Source of the DNA: Erodium maritimum | Taxonomy: Eukaryota; Streptophyta; Magnoliopsida; Geraniales; Geraniaceae | Assembly: GCA_963921825.1 (NCBI GenBank) | Contig: OY997596.1 | Span: forward strand, 39,299,932 to 39,363,931 | Length of the DNA stretch: 64,000 nt | Direction of reading: 5' to 3' | Shown here: one piece after another, positions 11,641 through 24,396 of the stretch | Position numbering within the stretch: the stretch's first letter is position 1 | Layout: every line of letters begins with the position of its first letter | Notes under the pieces: generated by a model | Databases searched by the model: none | Seen by the model: only the letters and a program-made list of their open reading frames with translations | What the model was told of the DNA's origin: nothing | Position numbers and translations under genes: made by a program

Positions 11641-13389
11641 TTAGCAAATAACTTAGGCACGTGGGTGTCTTTTATTCTCAATAGCTCCAAAACCAACCAA
11701 CATGTCTTTCCTTAAAAAAAAACAAGTAGCCACTGACTCACGTATATGCACAACTCGATTTCGTTTGGATAATATAAACAACAAAAATGTTTAAATTGGA
11801 ATATATTTGTTTTGGAGATCACACTTACGTACACATATACGAGAGATGGAGGATTGTGTTATCATCATTAAATTAAACCAAGAATTAATAAATAAATATA
11901 GGTAGGAAGCAATATCCGGTAAGTCAAAAGCGTGTGGGAGAGAGAAGAGATGTTGAGTCAGATAAATATATAGCTGAGTCACAGCCATGTTAGCAAATTT
12001 TGTGGTAGGTGTTTGTGTTAATGTGTGGTCGTGGTCGTGGTGGAGGAGGTCCTCAGACTCTGAGTACGTTATGTTGCTTCTGATTCTGCAACGAGAAGAT
12101 CTTGGTGTGGTGGTACCATGAAAGAGCTTTGACCATAACCTTAGTATATTCTAATGTATACCATATGTTGCTGCCCTCCACATTTTTCAGCCTATTCTAA
12201 CTTTAACGACACAATATATAATATGTTTTAGATAGAATTGAATTCAAAATCTTCTAAAACGCTTGAGCCATGATCGCTAGGATGTCCCATCGTTTATTAT
12301 TAGAATAATTTTTAATATAGTCAAGTAAACAATTTAAAATTCCATATAATTAACAAATAAATATGACATGAGTAATATATTTCTACATGGATATTCATGA
12401 TATAAAAAGCACAATGCGGTCCAAAATCTTGTCGACATAATTAGTCGTTACTATTTTCTTAAGTGAATAATGACATGGAATACATGTCCACTTGGGTTAG
12501 CCTAATAGTAAAGAGCTTTTCACGTCTCACATCGTCTTTTTTTGGATTTGAATAAATGCATTTGTTGTGCGGATGGTGAGTTGGACTATTTTAAAATAAG
12601 ATCGTCATGTAATAAAAAAAACATTGAGTACATATATTTGATGTTAGTGCCTTTGAAATTTTTTTATAAAACAGTTCATTTGTAACACATATATTCTGTA
12701 GTACAGAAGTTATGATTCAATAATAACAGAATTAACCAGCATAGTTTGTATTGTGTTTTACTTCTGAAGTTTTGTATATTTTCTAGTAGCTATGAGTTAC
12801 TTTATAATTACATATAATATCTGAGATTAAAAAGGATAAATTTGATTCAAGTAGAATTCAAATCTGAGATGGATCGACCGTCAGAGAAGCGTCAAGTGGG
12901 CCGCGTGGGGACCACAATCTATTTGTGTTGAATAGGTTTTGGTTTTATGGTGAGGTCAGCCAAGAGCAAGACAATGGCACGGTTTTTTGTCGGTTTTGAC
13001 AGTTTGCCACGTTAGGGACACGTGCTTCTCTTATCCCCTTGTCCGATACCTGAACTCTGGGTCCCACATCCCTTTTGACGGTTTACCGTTTTCTCGGGCC
13101 CACCACAAACCAACCGCACCAACCTCCTCCTGCCGACTCATTACCCATATAAACAATCTTAAATTTGACAAGATACCCCAGCTTTAGGGTATTTTATTAA
13201 TAACTTTTGAATATACTAAAATAAAATACTTGAAAATTAAAATTATAATAGAATTTAGATTATTTTGTATTATGATTTTTTTTTTATCAAAATGGATAAT
13301 TATAAATTTTTAACGGATGGGTGCATGCTTGTCACTATCTGAGTACTGAATCAACTTAAAACTGAAAGATGAAGTGCTGAACAGAAAAA
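11641..13389. other. AT-rich DNA without recognisable genes
   Basis: I find no coding frame with family similarity here. The stretch 12860-13190 is less AT-rich and contains CACGTG-like words (GACACGTGC at 13018), as plant promoters often do, but no gene follows it. It may be the upstream region of a lost gene or unrelated spacer. Confidence 0.4.
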
Positions 13390-14640
13390 TAAAATTGCTC
13401 TTGATTTATGGGTTGCCTGGTGTACGGGACTGCTCTAGCGTCTGACGAAACTGATATAGTATTAGTCAAGCAGAAGGCACTGATCGAGCAGATGTAGTGA
13501 TAGCGGTGGTGCTGCTGGTGGACTGTAAACTCCCCCGGGTTGTTAGCGTGTGTCGTCCTCCCTTGAATGATAGTTGTAGGGCTCCTAAACGCGTGATTGC
13601 TGACTTCCGAGCTGATAGGGAAGTTCCTTGTCGGCCTTTGGTGGAATCGCTGCCACCCTACGTCCAGAGGGGTGGTATAGCCGACCGACCCCCCCTCTGA
13701 ACCATCTTTGACTCATTCCGCGAGGCAAGGGTGCTTAGCCCCCCCCCCCCCCCCCACCCCCGCTGTACGTGACGCTCCATCCGAGTGAGTAGAGCATCCA
13801 GATCCCGGCCCGAACCGGTTAGGGAATCTAGTCGGGTCTGATTCCGGACCTCTGCCCCGACCCGTACCCGAACAGCCTAACCACAGTCTCCTAGGCCCGC
13901 GCTCGCCCGCTAGCAACCTGTCCAGTTCCAGTCCAGCCCACGACTTCTCAGCTCTCTGCCCGATGTCCCACAAAATAGCCTAGATCATGTCAATACCAGG
14001 GCCCTTCTCGGACCTTGGAATCCACTCAGGCCTAGGACCCCGGGCCCATTTCTCAGCCACCCTAATTCTTCGGCCCAGGCTCGCATCCATCATGTCCGGT
14101 GTCTGCGAAACCCTAGCCGCCCTTGTTCTCTGTCTTCGGCGCCACGACACCTCCTCCACCACCGGCGTCATGTCCACCGATATTGTGATCGGTTGTAGGG
14201 CCCCCTCTTTCTCCCGTACCCCCTACTCCTCGATGTCGCCGTCCTAGGCATCGATCAACGCCGTGTTCCATCGGAACACCGCGCCTCGCGATATCCGGCC
14301 CATCGCTTGACCGTCCCGATCTCCGGTCTCCTTTCTCTACGAGGAGAAACTCACCGGATTGTCGCCGCTCAACTGTGGCGTCAGGGGAACTGTCTCCATG
14401 AGGGATTCATACTCCACTGAGAGAGAACGCCCCGCTGAGCCGCCGTCCCCCACCTGTAACGAAACTCCCTTAGGAGATGCCGCTGATCGCAAAACCCTTA
14501 GGAGAGGATTGCGTCTTCCACCAATGTTATGTCGATTGAAACCATCTCCATGTATGGATGTTGCTTCTAAAAAGGACAGCAACCCCATGGCTACGACCAT
14601 GGCCGTATTCGTTCCTAAATTATATTTAACACTTTTAGAT
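13390..14640 (-). mobile_element. GC-rich repeat remnant, possibly LINE ORF1 C-terminal region
   Basis: The part at 13530-13790 is clearly related to 41560-41790: both share the run gtcgtcctcccttgaatgat and the same spacing of downstream words. On the minus strand both read a similar peptide around GAL-LSFKGGR-TLT. Other minus frames at 13713-13973, 13980-14177 and 14337-14600 are Gly/Ser/Pro-rich and recall the low-complexity end of plant LINE ORF1 proteins. I cannot prove a LINE origin; the repeat nature is well supported. Confidence 0.5.
13739..13755. repeat. Oligo-C tract (17 C)
   Basis: An uninterrupted run of 17 cytosines inside the GC-rich repeat. Confidence 0.9.
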
Positions 14641-14811
14641 GTTGGATAGCTTATTATTCATGTATTATGATAATATATATTATCCATAATATTTATTATA
14701 AAAATAAAATATTTTTAAACTGTTTTCTTTTTGAAGAATTGTAGGATTATCATTCAGTATCAAAAGTCAGTAATCTTGATAAGGGATCTGAAAGACAGCT
14801 TACATCCCACA

Positions 14812-15304
14812 CTACATTTGTCCATAAAAAAAGCATTTTCTAACTAGCTCATCGGTTATTTTGTTCACAGATATACATACATGAACTACTTTAACCCCAT
14901 TTAAATCCCTTAATAACAACTTACAATCATCTATAATAGCCCCTAATGGGATAAATAATCTCTCCTCACTGTTAACTGGTATTACAACTCCTAAACACTT
15001 TGATTGAATGAAACAATTCCTCATACCTTTTATCAACCACTCATTGCAAAGCTGTTCTCACTAACAGGGCCTCTATGACTTTTGAGTCCCTAACCCCCAA
15101 CCGAACCTTATAGTGTGCAAACTGAACCTCCCCTGTATCTCTGCATACCACTCCACTACCTCCATCCACCTCCCCTACCACTGCGCCATCATCATTTACT
15201 TTTCGTTGCTTCCTGGCTGGCCTCCTCCGGACTGTCTGGGTCGTACCCCTTGCTTCAAGACCTGTAGAAGGACAAATGTGTGCCTCCTTCCATCCTTCCA
15301 GCAA
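14812..15304 (-). pseudogene. LINE RNase H domain
   Basis: The upstream half (15304-15041) reads KVNDDGAVVGEVDGGSGVV with VCRDTGEVQFAHYKVR and SKVIEALLVRTALQ. The downstream half (15036-14812) reads GAIIDDCKLLLRDLN and VVHVCISVNKITDELVRK. This is the plant LINE RNase H pattern (N-x-D-G-A, E-A, D, H-V-R-N-x-x-A-D), with some key positions altered. It is split by a frame change near 15040. Confidence 0.7.
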
Positions 15305-15352
15305 CGGTACTATACTACGATAAATCCCCTCAACCGAGGGACTCTGACCATC

Positions 15353-15583
15353 CTAGACCCTCATGTTTTGAGTCTTCCATAAATTCCAACACCCAACTCC
15401 TACCAGCTGCGTCAACTTGTCCTGCTCCGTCTCCCAACTATCCTCCAACCAAGCTTTAAAAGATATAGCCGACCATATCGGAAGACCCGACACACGACTC
15501 CACACTGCCTTAGCCACCAAACATTGAATCAACGAGTGTTCAATAGTCTCCTCATCCCTACAACTGAGACAACCCACCACCAC
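15353..15583 (-). pseudogene. LINE zf-RVT domain
   Basis: The peptide CLSCRDEETIEHSLIQCLVA-AVWSRV has the Cys-x2-Cys...His...Cys arrangement of the zf-RVT domain that follows RT in plant LINEs. The RNase H domain lies just downstream, as expected. Confidence 0.7.
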
Positions 15584-15899
15584 ATCAACCTTGCATATCC
15601 TTAGGTTGACCTCCGTAGGAATAAAACTTGAAACTCTCCGCCACTAGAAGTGAGTAATCTTGGGAGGAACCTTCAGCTTCCAAAATCTTTTTCAAAACAA
15701 ATCCTGCTCTATAGGCCTCCACCTTCCAGCCCTCAACTATAACGATATATAAACTTCATGAACAATATACAACCCATTCCTTATCTCATTCCAATACCAA
15801 CCATCCTATTCAAGACTTGAATTCAATGGAACCTGTAAAATAGCATTCACGTAAGGACCTGCGAATCGACTCGTTATTAACTTCGTGTCCTATTCTCTC

Positions 15900-17460
15900 C
15901 GGCATGGTTTAAAAAGTCTGTCGACTGTTTGTATTTCCATATGGTCCAGCCCCTACTCAATAGTTCCCAAGTCCAAGATAACCCACGACCCCCCCCCCCC
16001 CCCCCCCCCTCAGGACCCACGTTTGTTGACCCGAGCCTATATGCCTCCTTAGACCGTCTTCAACCATATCCCTACCTACCAAAATGCTATTCCAAATTGG
16101 ATTAGCCCCAACACTTTTAGTAGCATTAATAAAATCAGATCATGGATGATATCGAGACCTCAATATCCTAGCCATCAGGCTCTTCGGGTTACTTATTAGT
16201 CTCCAGCCTTGCTTCCCCAACATTGCCAGATTAAAATCAGTTAAGACTTTAAAACTCAATCCTCCCATGAGTTTATGATCACATAACTCTTCCCAACTCC
16301 TCCACCGGATCCCTTTCCCTGATATCCCATCATTTGACCACCAATACTCGTTCATCGATACTTCTATTTCATTGATCAACTTAGCAGGCAACGGAAACAC
16401 ACTCATAGCATAAGTAGGTAAAGCTTGAATGAATGACTTCAATAATACCTCTTTGCCGACCTTACTTAACGTAAATTGATCCTAACTTCTAAGACGTTGT
16501 AGTATATGCTCGTTAATGAAACGGAGGGCCATATACTTTCTTTGCCCAAAACCGTGGGTAAGCCCAGATAAGACCCACGTCTCTCACCGTTGGCATTTCT
16601 AGTATCTCCCCAATTCGTGTTCGAACATTCTCCTCCGTGTTCAGACTAAACAAAATGGTTGACTTATGATTATTTATCTTCTACCCAGAAGCGTCCTAAA
16701 AAAGACCCAACATATGTTTTCAATTTCTAGCTTCCCTTTCCGAAGCGTTCCCATAAAAGAAGCTATCATCTTCAAAAAAAGATGAGACACCAAGGGGGCG
16801 GTTCTCACTATCTTCATCCCATGTAGCAGGTCCCTCCGAGTAAAATCATCAATGAGTCTCGACAACCCCTCCGCATAAACAATAAACAAATACGGAGACA
16901 ATTGATCCCCTTAATGAATTCCTCGACCAGGAATAACCGGCCCCATCATGCACCCCTCTGCCGTGATTCACAACCGTTATGTTTGAATACAATTCATAAT
17001 CAAGTCCACCCATCTCCTATCAACCCCATTGAGATCATTACTCGTTCCTAATAAGCCCACTCAACTCTATTATATGTTGTATGCATGTCAACCTTAAGAG
17101 CCATACACCCCTTTTGGACTTTTATTTTCAACCTCTAAGCCTGCAAAGCACTCTCGAAATAATGATATTATCTGTGATCAAACAACTTTCAAAAATGCAC
17201 AATGGGATTCAGATCTTAGACCCTGAAGCACACTGGTCATTCTCTTGGCAATCACATTCGTCACGACCTTATAAACAACATTATACAAAGCTATTGGTCT
17301 AAAATCTCCCATTTCTCTCGGAGTTCTCAACTTCCGAATCAGTACCATATTTGTATCATTTAATTAACTAGGCATCTTACTCGTCCGAAAGAACTCTTAC
17401 ATAAACTTCAGAATCCTATCTCCCACCACCAACCAAAACCGTTAATAAAAACCAAGATTA
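15900..17460 (-). pseudogene. LINE reverse transcriptase, decayed
   Basis: Going downstream on the minus strand, the remains read FRPIALYNVVYKVVTNVIAK (about 17300), ALKVDM...YNRVEWAY (about 17080), MSPYLFIVYAEGLSRLID (16901), SHLFLKMIASF where the family has the F-A-D-D active site (about 16785), and the thumb region AMSVFPLPAKLINEIE with GIRWRSWEELCDHKLMGGL (16442-16140). The catalytic Asp pair is not preserved. Stops and frameshifts are frequent. Confidence 0.75.
15989..16009. repeat. Oligo-C tract (21 C)
   Basis: An uninterrupted run of 21 cytosines within LINE-Z. Confidence 0.9.
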
Positions 17461-17819
17461 AACCTATCAGGTGTCGGGGCCTTTAAGGGATGCATGATGA
17501 AGACCGCCAACCCTACTTCCTCCATTTCTACCAATCGGAGAAGCTCAGAATTCTGCTACCCCAACACCACCTGCGACACCAGGCTACTGACTGACTGTCA
17601 GTCTCTCGTACTTAATACTTGAAACCTGTGGGGTTTAGAGAGGCAATCACCTCCACCCCCCTCCCTTCCAAATAGGAACCTTTCCTACTTCAGCACGAGA
17701 TGGATTGTCATTCCTACTATGGTTCGTCCAGCTTCGGAAGGGCCAAGCTGAGACTAGTCTGGGGAGCAAGGCCCGAGAAGCCTACTCCATATATGTGTCG
17801 GTATCTTAGACGAGGGGTT

Positions 17820-18444
17820 CTACATCTGTACTAGGGCTGACAAAGCTAAGGGAGCGAAATCCAGAGGTATGGTCGGCCTTGTTTCAATGAGTGTCAGCGA
17901 TCTAAGATTACGTCTTACCACTAGTTCTAGTCGCGACCTATGTCTGGTCGGAATGGGCTCCGACCAGTCCCTACTAATCCCTGCTTTGATATGTTGGATT
18001 TCCGGGGCCATGAGGAAGAGGTTAAACCGGAATGGGCCCGACGGTTGATTGAGATCCATGCTTCGAAATTCCTTCTCCTGGTGGCCTATGCAGCCACAAT
18101 AGAAACAAAAGACTAGAAGGTGGGTGTATTGGAGTAGTACCAGGATTGACGTATCGTGGTTTGCTATGGTTATACGGGCACATCGACGAAGAGGTGTTGC
18201 CATATCCTTCCAAAATCGGACGCAAAGGACGCCACCCCCACTCCATACTTGCGTCATACGTTCGGACATCCAGGAAACCACCCATCGATTCCCCAAGCCG
18301 CCAGCCAGTTTCCCGCGTAATGTCATCCCAAGGTAGGTCGGATACTAGTGCCCACAACTTAATGAGAAAAAACAAGAGGGTAGCCGTATTAACCCTTGGT
18401 ATGAGGTCCTCTAGAGTGAGTGGTGCATGCGGTCTAATGAGCAT
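17820..18444 (-). pseudogene. LINE ORF1 (DUF4283 plus zinc knuckle)
   Basis: Two overlapping minus frames read LPWDDITRETGWRLGESMGG with FLDVRTYDASMEWGWRPLR, then TPLRRCARITIAN and FCFYCGCIGHQEKE. This is the DUF4283 region followed by a CCHC zinc knuckle (C-x2-C-x4-H-x4-C, the last Cys replaced by Phe). Plant LINE ORF1 proteins bind the LINE RNA. A frameshift near 18280 splits the gene. Confidence 0.75.
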
Positions 18445-18450
18445 AAATTT

Positions 18451-20870
18451 GTCATATACTCATATCTAATTTGATTAGTTTTCCCTATATTTTTATCTTG
18501 TTTGTGCCTAGTTTTTATATTCTTAGATTTCATTAATTACTATTCAATACCTCATTAATTGTTGGTACTTTTCAAATATTCTAAATATATTTATGATTAG
18601 TCTTGTTTTGTAGGCCGCGCAAAAAAAAAATATTAACACAAAAATGCGGTCAATCGGAGCACTATTGGAGCGAGGATAGGCGAGAGAAGTTCAGAGTTAA
18701 AAGTGAAAAAGGATGAGATCCGGTGTGATGCAGCGTAGATGTTACCATGCGCGTGCAGATCCACCAGCCACACGATGCGCTGACCCCACACGAGACCGAT
18801 CTGAACCGTTTACCATACGTGGTTTGACCTTCGCTGATAGCCGTTGATTGTTTGACTGAGTAACTTGAAGGCTATGAAGTCCGGTTGCATGCTAAGGCTG
18901 TTGCTCTTGTCCGTACCAGATCCCGTCCACCAGACAGCATTTCTCAAACTCCATTTCACGTGATTCCAAAGCAGAGAATGCCATTTTTTTATGTCGTATC
19001 GTGTATATATATTAGGGAGTAGGATTTTGAGATAGATTTTTTAGGATAAAAAATTAATGAACATTTTTTTTATTTGTTGTTCTTCTTCTCTTCATTTGTT
19101 CTAGAGTGTTCTTCATTTTTTAGAGAAAATCTACCAGTTCATGCCATAGTTTTGACAGTCTAATGAAATTTCAAGCATCTATGAGCCTGCCACCATCTCA
19201 AATTTTTCCATTTTCATGTGTTGAAGATTTGTAGAGTTGTAGATGGTGGGTATGCAAGCTAGAGGATTTTTTGATTGGGTTTCTCAACCTAATCCTGGTT
19301 CTAATCTCTACTCTTCTCTAGTTTTATTGTAAAGTTAGGATTTTTAGATTGTTTGAGTAGGATTTGAATTCCATGATCATGGATTTGAATCCTTGGTCAT
19401 GAGTCTTGTGTAAATGTTGAGTTCCTTTAAGTTGATGCATGGTTTTATGGTTAATGTGATGTTGGTGATGTTATTTGTATGATTTAGGGGTTTTTGAGCT
19501 TAAATAGTATGTTGTTACTTGTATGAGTATTTATCTATATTTAAGCTAATCGATGTTCAAGCATGATTTTCTTAAATTTGTGTTCAACTTTTCATGATTT
19601 TTGAACCTGATTTCATGTGCTAGCTATTTCATCTATTGGGTGTTCACATCTCTCGATTTTCTATTGACGAGATTGAAATATGTTAGGATGTGTTTTCTCG
19701 ATTTTCTTGAATGTTTCAAGCCGACCGAAGGATTGGGAAATTTTTCCATGATTCTTGTGTGCGCTATGTAGATTGATGTTTGAAGCGATCCATGATTTGA
19801 TCTAGTGTTAGACAAGATTTCACTTGTATAGATTTTACTTACGCTTGTGTATTACCAGAATATCGTGATCCAATGTTCTATGTAGTTTTACTTGATTACC
19901 GAAATCATCTTGATCGATGGTGTTTGGTTTTCAAGAAGTGAACTAGGTGTTGCTAAGTAGATTTGTCCAAGATTTAGAGTTTACTTATGCTTGTGTATTA
20001 TCAGATTTTCGTGATTCATTGCTCTATTTAGTTCTCCTTGATGATCGATTCATTCGGTCGTTAGTTTGATTGAACAAGGCGTAACTAAGTATATTCGATA
20101 ATTTATCTAGAGTCCACTCATGCTTATGTATTACCAGAGTCTCTTGATTCGATACTCTATTTAGTTCTACTTGATTTTTGGTGTTCATTTTTATTTTTGA
20201 CATTCGGGAATTAGGAAGTGAACTAGGCATAACTGAATAGATTCGCCGAGTAGTGTAGCTATCTCTACTTATGGTAGTCGGTAGCGATAATGACATGCAT
20301 TCGTTGTTGTCATTTCTTGTTCGAGGATTGATCGAGCTTTGCTCAAGATCATAAAACTATACCCTATTATTATTTCTTTTTCCGATGATTCGTGGTACGC
20401 ATATCAGTCCGGGCAATGGTCTTGTGTCCTCTCCCCATGCCTAGTATGTGGTTGATTTCATGATACCGCATACATAGGAACCTAAGTGGTCTAAGACCAT
20501 AAGGAAAACATTATTAGATTTAATCGAAAGTCATGTTTACTCGTACCGGTGACCGACTCCTTGTGTGAATCAAATACTATGTGTCTTAGGTAGCGTGTAT
20601 TTCTAGACTTAAAACAACTTTTACTTTTCTGCTCTTTATTTTCCCTTCCGAGGATGTGGAAGTGACAGCCCATGTCCCTAAGTTTTAGCAAAATACTAGT
20701 GATACCTCTACTCGCTGTGGGATCGACTAGTACTTAGTCGTTTCTATGTTGCTTGATGATTGTGTCTTGATGCACGTAAAAAGAGGGATTTGACACTTAG
20801 TCTTCCATACGCATCACGATCTTTTTGTGCTTGTGACGTAAAGTAAAAACCTGAAATGCCCCAGCTGAGG
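18451..20870 (+). mobile_element. Low-coding repeat region, possibly Athila/Tat-like gypsy LTR
   Basis: No coding frame is recognised. Near 20705-20760 it contains the words ctcgctgtgggatcgact and a nearby acttagtcg, typical of Athila/Tat LTR regions as I know them. A diverged tandem repeat occupies 19831-20280. LTR boundaries and target duplications were not found, so the assignment is tentative. Confidence 0.35.
19831..20280. repeat. Diverged tandem repeat, period about 133-150 bp
   Basis: Three units and part of a fourth begin near 19831, 19979, 20112 and 20262. Each opens with a word like acttatgcttgtgtattacc, continues with gtgat-ca-tgctctatttagtt and closes with gtgaactagg-gt-actaagtagatt. 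Confidence 0.6.
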
Positions 20871-21892
20871 TCCCTGGTGACCAAGCCTTCGTGCTGCCTA
20901 CACATGGTCATTACTCTTTCCATAATATCCTGGTTATAGGGGTGGGTGGTGGAAAATCATCCGGCTAGACCGAGTTCTGTGTGTTCGCGGATGCACTCGG
21001 CCTCAGTGTTCTACGGGTTGTCGATGTTGGCATCCTCGTCCTCCTCCATCTAGAGACTATCAAAGTTGTCCTAGAGTGCTAGGAGTTCTTCCATTGGGGA
21101 CCGACCCAGTTCGTGGGAGTCGAAGGTGGATCCTGGTGTTTGCATGGTGCAGTTGGGTTTGAAAATGGTCTGATCTCCCCGAGCACCTCCACTATCTTAT
21201 ACTCTAATCACAGATAGGTTTGAGGGGGGCTGATCCTTATTGTCTCCATCATCACTCATGGGAGAAGGTCCACCGGGACAAGGATTAGAGAAACATCTAG
21301 GGGCGTCAGCATACCCTATGGATGAGGAGGATATTTGGGAAACAGTGCAGGCGCTATGGATCCCAACCAAGTGGCAGTCGTGGGGACTAGGGATGTCATG
21401 AATGATGGCAGTGAAGACCGATTAACGATCGCAGAAGGAACGATGGAGGCAACCATTCCTGATCGATGATCACGATATAGGGTCTAGGGCGGGAGGGATA
21501 ACGCTCAGAAGGTTATTAATACCGATCATTTTCCCTTCTTTTGGTACTAGAGTGGATTGATATGCTTCTGGCTTGGTGCTGGTACCATATAACCGAGATC
21601 ACCTACCGTTAGGGGCACTTGAAGACCGGTGCAGAGAGTCGTGCGGGGACAAACCTGATCGGCGGTTGGTAGAATCGAGTTACCAGGATGATGTGGAGAT
21701 GTGGGATCCATGAAGTAGAGGTGAAACACTGAACCCGGTGGTGGTGAGTAGCGATAGGAACGAGAGAAGTAGGCAACGACCATAGGTGTTGGCATTGAAC
21801 CCCAGAGGCCGATTGTTGAAATTTCTAAGAAAGGTTTTGAGTTTTATTATCTACAAGATTAATATATTAAAGGAGATATGTTAAAATTATAC
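20871..21892 (-). other. Moderately GC-rich DNA, no recognised gene
   Basis: Minus-strand frames here (for example 21795-21547) are Pro/Ser-rich with scattered stops. They recall the variable tail of LINE ORF1 but contain no diagnostic motif. The segment borders the 3' end of the RRM-type LINE. Confidence 0.3.
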
Positions 21893-22080
21893 ATGCTCTT
21901 CAAATTTGTTTTTTTTGATAAGCTAAGATATTATTAAGCAAGTGTTCTACCAATCAGTAGAACAACACGAGAAAAATCCACAAAAGGGAACCTTTTTCTC
22001 CAACCAAAACAACTATACAAAGCTAAACAGAAAACAGAGAAACCAAGCAACAAAGTACCAAAAAGAAACGCCATACATGC

Positions 22081-23353
22081 CTATTTCCTACCAGGATCTA
22101 AGCAATTAAAGTGATTAGAAACCGGGACAGGGGTTAAAGCTTTTCCTGTCGGTTCAGGGTAAACCTCGTCCTTACTACTCTCGACGTCCTCCAGCATACG
22201 ATGCGGATTGATCTGATTGAGCATCAAGGAGCCAAGGTCAACTGCCCTTTTCCAAACTTTCGTGGAATAACTCCACTCGCCCGAGCTATTCTTTTTAGCG
22301 ATATTGACCGTGAAGCTCCCCGAATTGCTTTTATCAGCAGAAGTCTTGGCCCTTGTCTGATAAAAAACTACAGGAGGAGCAGGAGCAATTTTCTTTGACT
22401 GACATTTTTTTGGACGACCACGCCTCTTTAGTTCACCCCCCTAAAGTTAGGGGTTTAAATAAAGCATCCTTCCAAGGACTGCCTTAAACCCCGACAATCA
22501 GATTTGAAACATCTTGAGAGTCAAAAGTTGGATTCAGAGGGCTGAGCCCATGTACTTGGGTCGCCAAAATAGGTTCAGACTCCAGCAATTGGGCCTCCTC
22601 ACCATCCTAATGGTCCTCAGGGTCGGCCCGACTGGTCTCTCAAAGCCCAAACACATCCCCGTCCTGCACAACGTCCTCGCGCATCTGAGCTCTTGAAGAT
22701 TCGCTATCCAAATCCGTTGATTGAGAATCCTCTGCCAAATCTGCTGATGACCGCAAATTTTGGGGAATAACTTTCCCAATCTGCACAGAATCCGGCGCCA
22801 AATCGTGATCGTGCTCTGTTCCGGCGATCGTAGCTGGCTTGAGGCGTTTCAGAGCAACAAGTAGGACATGTCCGTTTAGCTTGAGTCCGTTGAAGGTTTG
22901 CACAGCCTGAGTAGCAGCCTCCGTCGTGGAAAACGATACGAGCTCAAAATAATTTCCCTTTCCGTTTGCACGGGTCAAAACAAAGCATGAGAGAATTTCT
23001 CCAAACGATCCAGAGCTATTGCGAATCTAGTCCTCAATCGTAGCGTACGGAAAATTGTAGATGAAAACCTCAATCGAGCTCAACCGACCCAGACGCGAAT
23101 CATCCAAGGATGTTGAGTCTTTTGCTCCCTGAGAACGAGTCTAAGTCTCACCGGGAATGCCAGGCCCTTCATCTTCCACACCAACCAGCGACACTCTCAC
23201 ATATTTCCGGCACTTTAAAGGCTGCTTCGAATGCGTATCAGAAACGGATCGCTTCAGCTTTGCAGACGCACCATAATTCTTCGGCTTGCCGGACATAAGT
23301 TTGCTCTTTACCGGACGTGAGCCACCCTTTCTCTTCTCGATTGATACGGACAT
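22081..23353 (-). pseudogene. LINE ORF1 with RRM domain
   Basis: The likely start is the ATG at 23353 (MSVSIEKRKGGSRPVKSK, a basic N terminus). An RRM fold follows at about 23090-22830: the region near VFIYNFPYATIED (RNP2-like, in another frame), then RANGKGNYFELVSFSTTEAA (RNP1-like) and AVQTFNGLKLNGHVLLVALK. Downstream comes an acidic stretch, then SPWKDALFKP (about 22460) and a basic tail ending at the stop at 22081. An RNA-binding role in LINE particles is known for this ORF1 class. Several frameshifts and stops are present. The WKDAL motif recurs at 61.0 kb, marking a second copy. Confidence 0.7.
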
Positions 23354-24125
23354 ATTAATATTGATATAGTCTCGATAAAGAGAAACCAACCCCGAACAGA
23401 ACGAGAGAAAAGTGAGAGGAGCCAATTTCACTGCAATCAAAAGTCCCCTCCGCTGGTGTATCACAACACCGGTCAATAACAATGGCTGCAGCAGAACCTC
23501 GCCGACCTGACCACGTCTTCCAACCGAGTGTCACGCCCCAAATCCAGGTTTGATCGGACTCGAGACGTGAGCTAAAATATGATAATAAATAAAAGCGACT
23601 TTAAACGAAATAAATCTCCACTAATAGTTTAAACCGATAACAAGAGTCAAGTTCGAGAACCAAGTAATAAAGAGTTTCATACAAAAAGAAAGTACGTCAC
23701 TAGACCACCCAAAAACAAGGACTCTCGCCAGGCTCCCCAGCTCTGAGACGTCCTCTAAACCAACTCATGATCGAAACCTGTAAAACAGTAACGAAGGAGG
23801 TGTGCTTTCGCTCGGTAGGAAAAAGTAGTTAAGGGGATGAGCTATCCGCTCACCACCACGAGTAACCGTCCAATTATGGCATACTAGTAAAGCACAATAA
23901 CTAACGAATCGACATCCTCACTTAATCGTACCTCGCGTGATCACATCACTCACCCAATCACCACACTACGTGTGTGAAATCAACCCTGCTCAACCATTAT
24001 CAATTTCTCAACGTTCACACCCAACCCACATTTCAGAGAATCGCCGAGTAAATGCACACCGAAAGACAAAGCAATCACACAGGGATAAGGGCACATATCA
24101 ATAGGGAGCACACAACGATAGCCCA

Positions 24126-24396
24126 TTTTACCGACACTTAGTCGGAAGGCAGGCGCACCTTATCACGGAACCCGAACACATTTTACCGACACCTAGTCGG
24201 AAGGTAGGCGCACCTTATCACATAACCTGAGCACATTTTTACCGACCCCTAGTCGGTAGGCAGGCGTACCTTATCACATAACCTGAGCACAGTTTTACCG
24301 ACACCTAGTAGGAAGGAAGGCGTACCTTATCACATAACCTGAGCACAGTTTTACCGACACCTAGTCGGAAGGCAGACGTACCTTATCACATAACCT
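24126..24396. repeat. Minisatellite in A left LTR, about 56-bp period, 5 units
   Basis: Units begin TTTTACCGACACCTAGTCGG near 24126, 24181, 24237, 24293 and 24349. Each contains the dyad CCGAC-ACCTA-GTCGG and continues aaggcaggcgtaccttatca. Confidence 0.85.

Larger units (their letters stand above)
14800..18450 (-). mobile_element. Decayed L1-type LINE (LINE-Z)
   Basis: Minus-strand remains occur in the order expected for a plant L1 LINE, from 5' (right) to 3' (left): ORF1 with DUF4283 and a zinc knuckle (18444-17820), reverse transcriptase (about 17460-15900), zf-RVT (15583-15353) and RNase H (15304-14812). The apurinic endonuclease that should lie between ORF1 and RT has no room and appears deleted. 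Many stops and frameshifts separate the parts. The element is an old, immobile copy. No target duplication or poly-A tail could be fixed. Confidence 0.8.

Noticed and set aside
12860..13190. Possible promoter of a host gene
   Set aside because: Composition and a GACACGTGC word suggest it, but no gene follows on either strand before the repeat at 13390.
13987..14247. Plus-strand frame in the GC-rich repeat
   Set aside because: The minus strand shows the longer repeated frames; this one is their antisense shadow.
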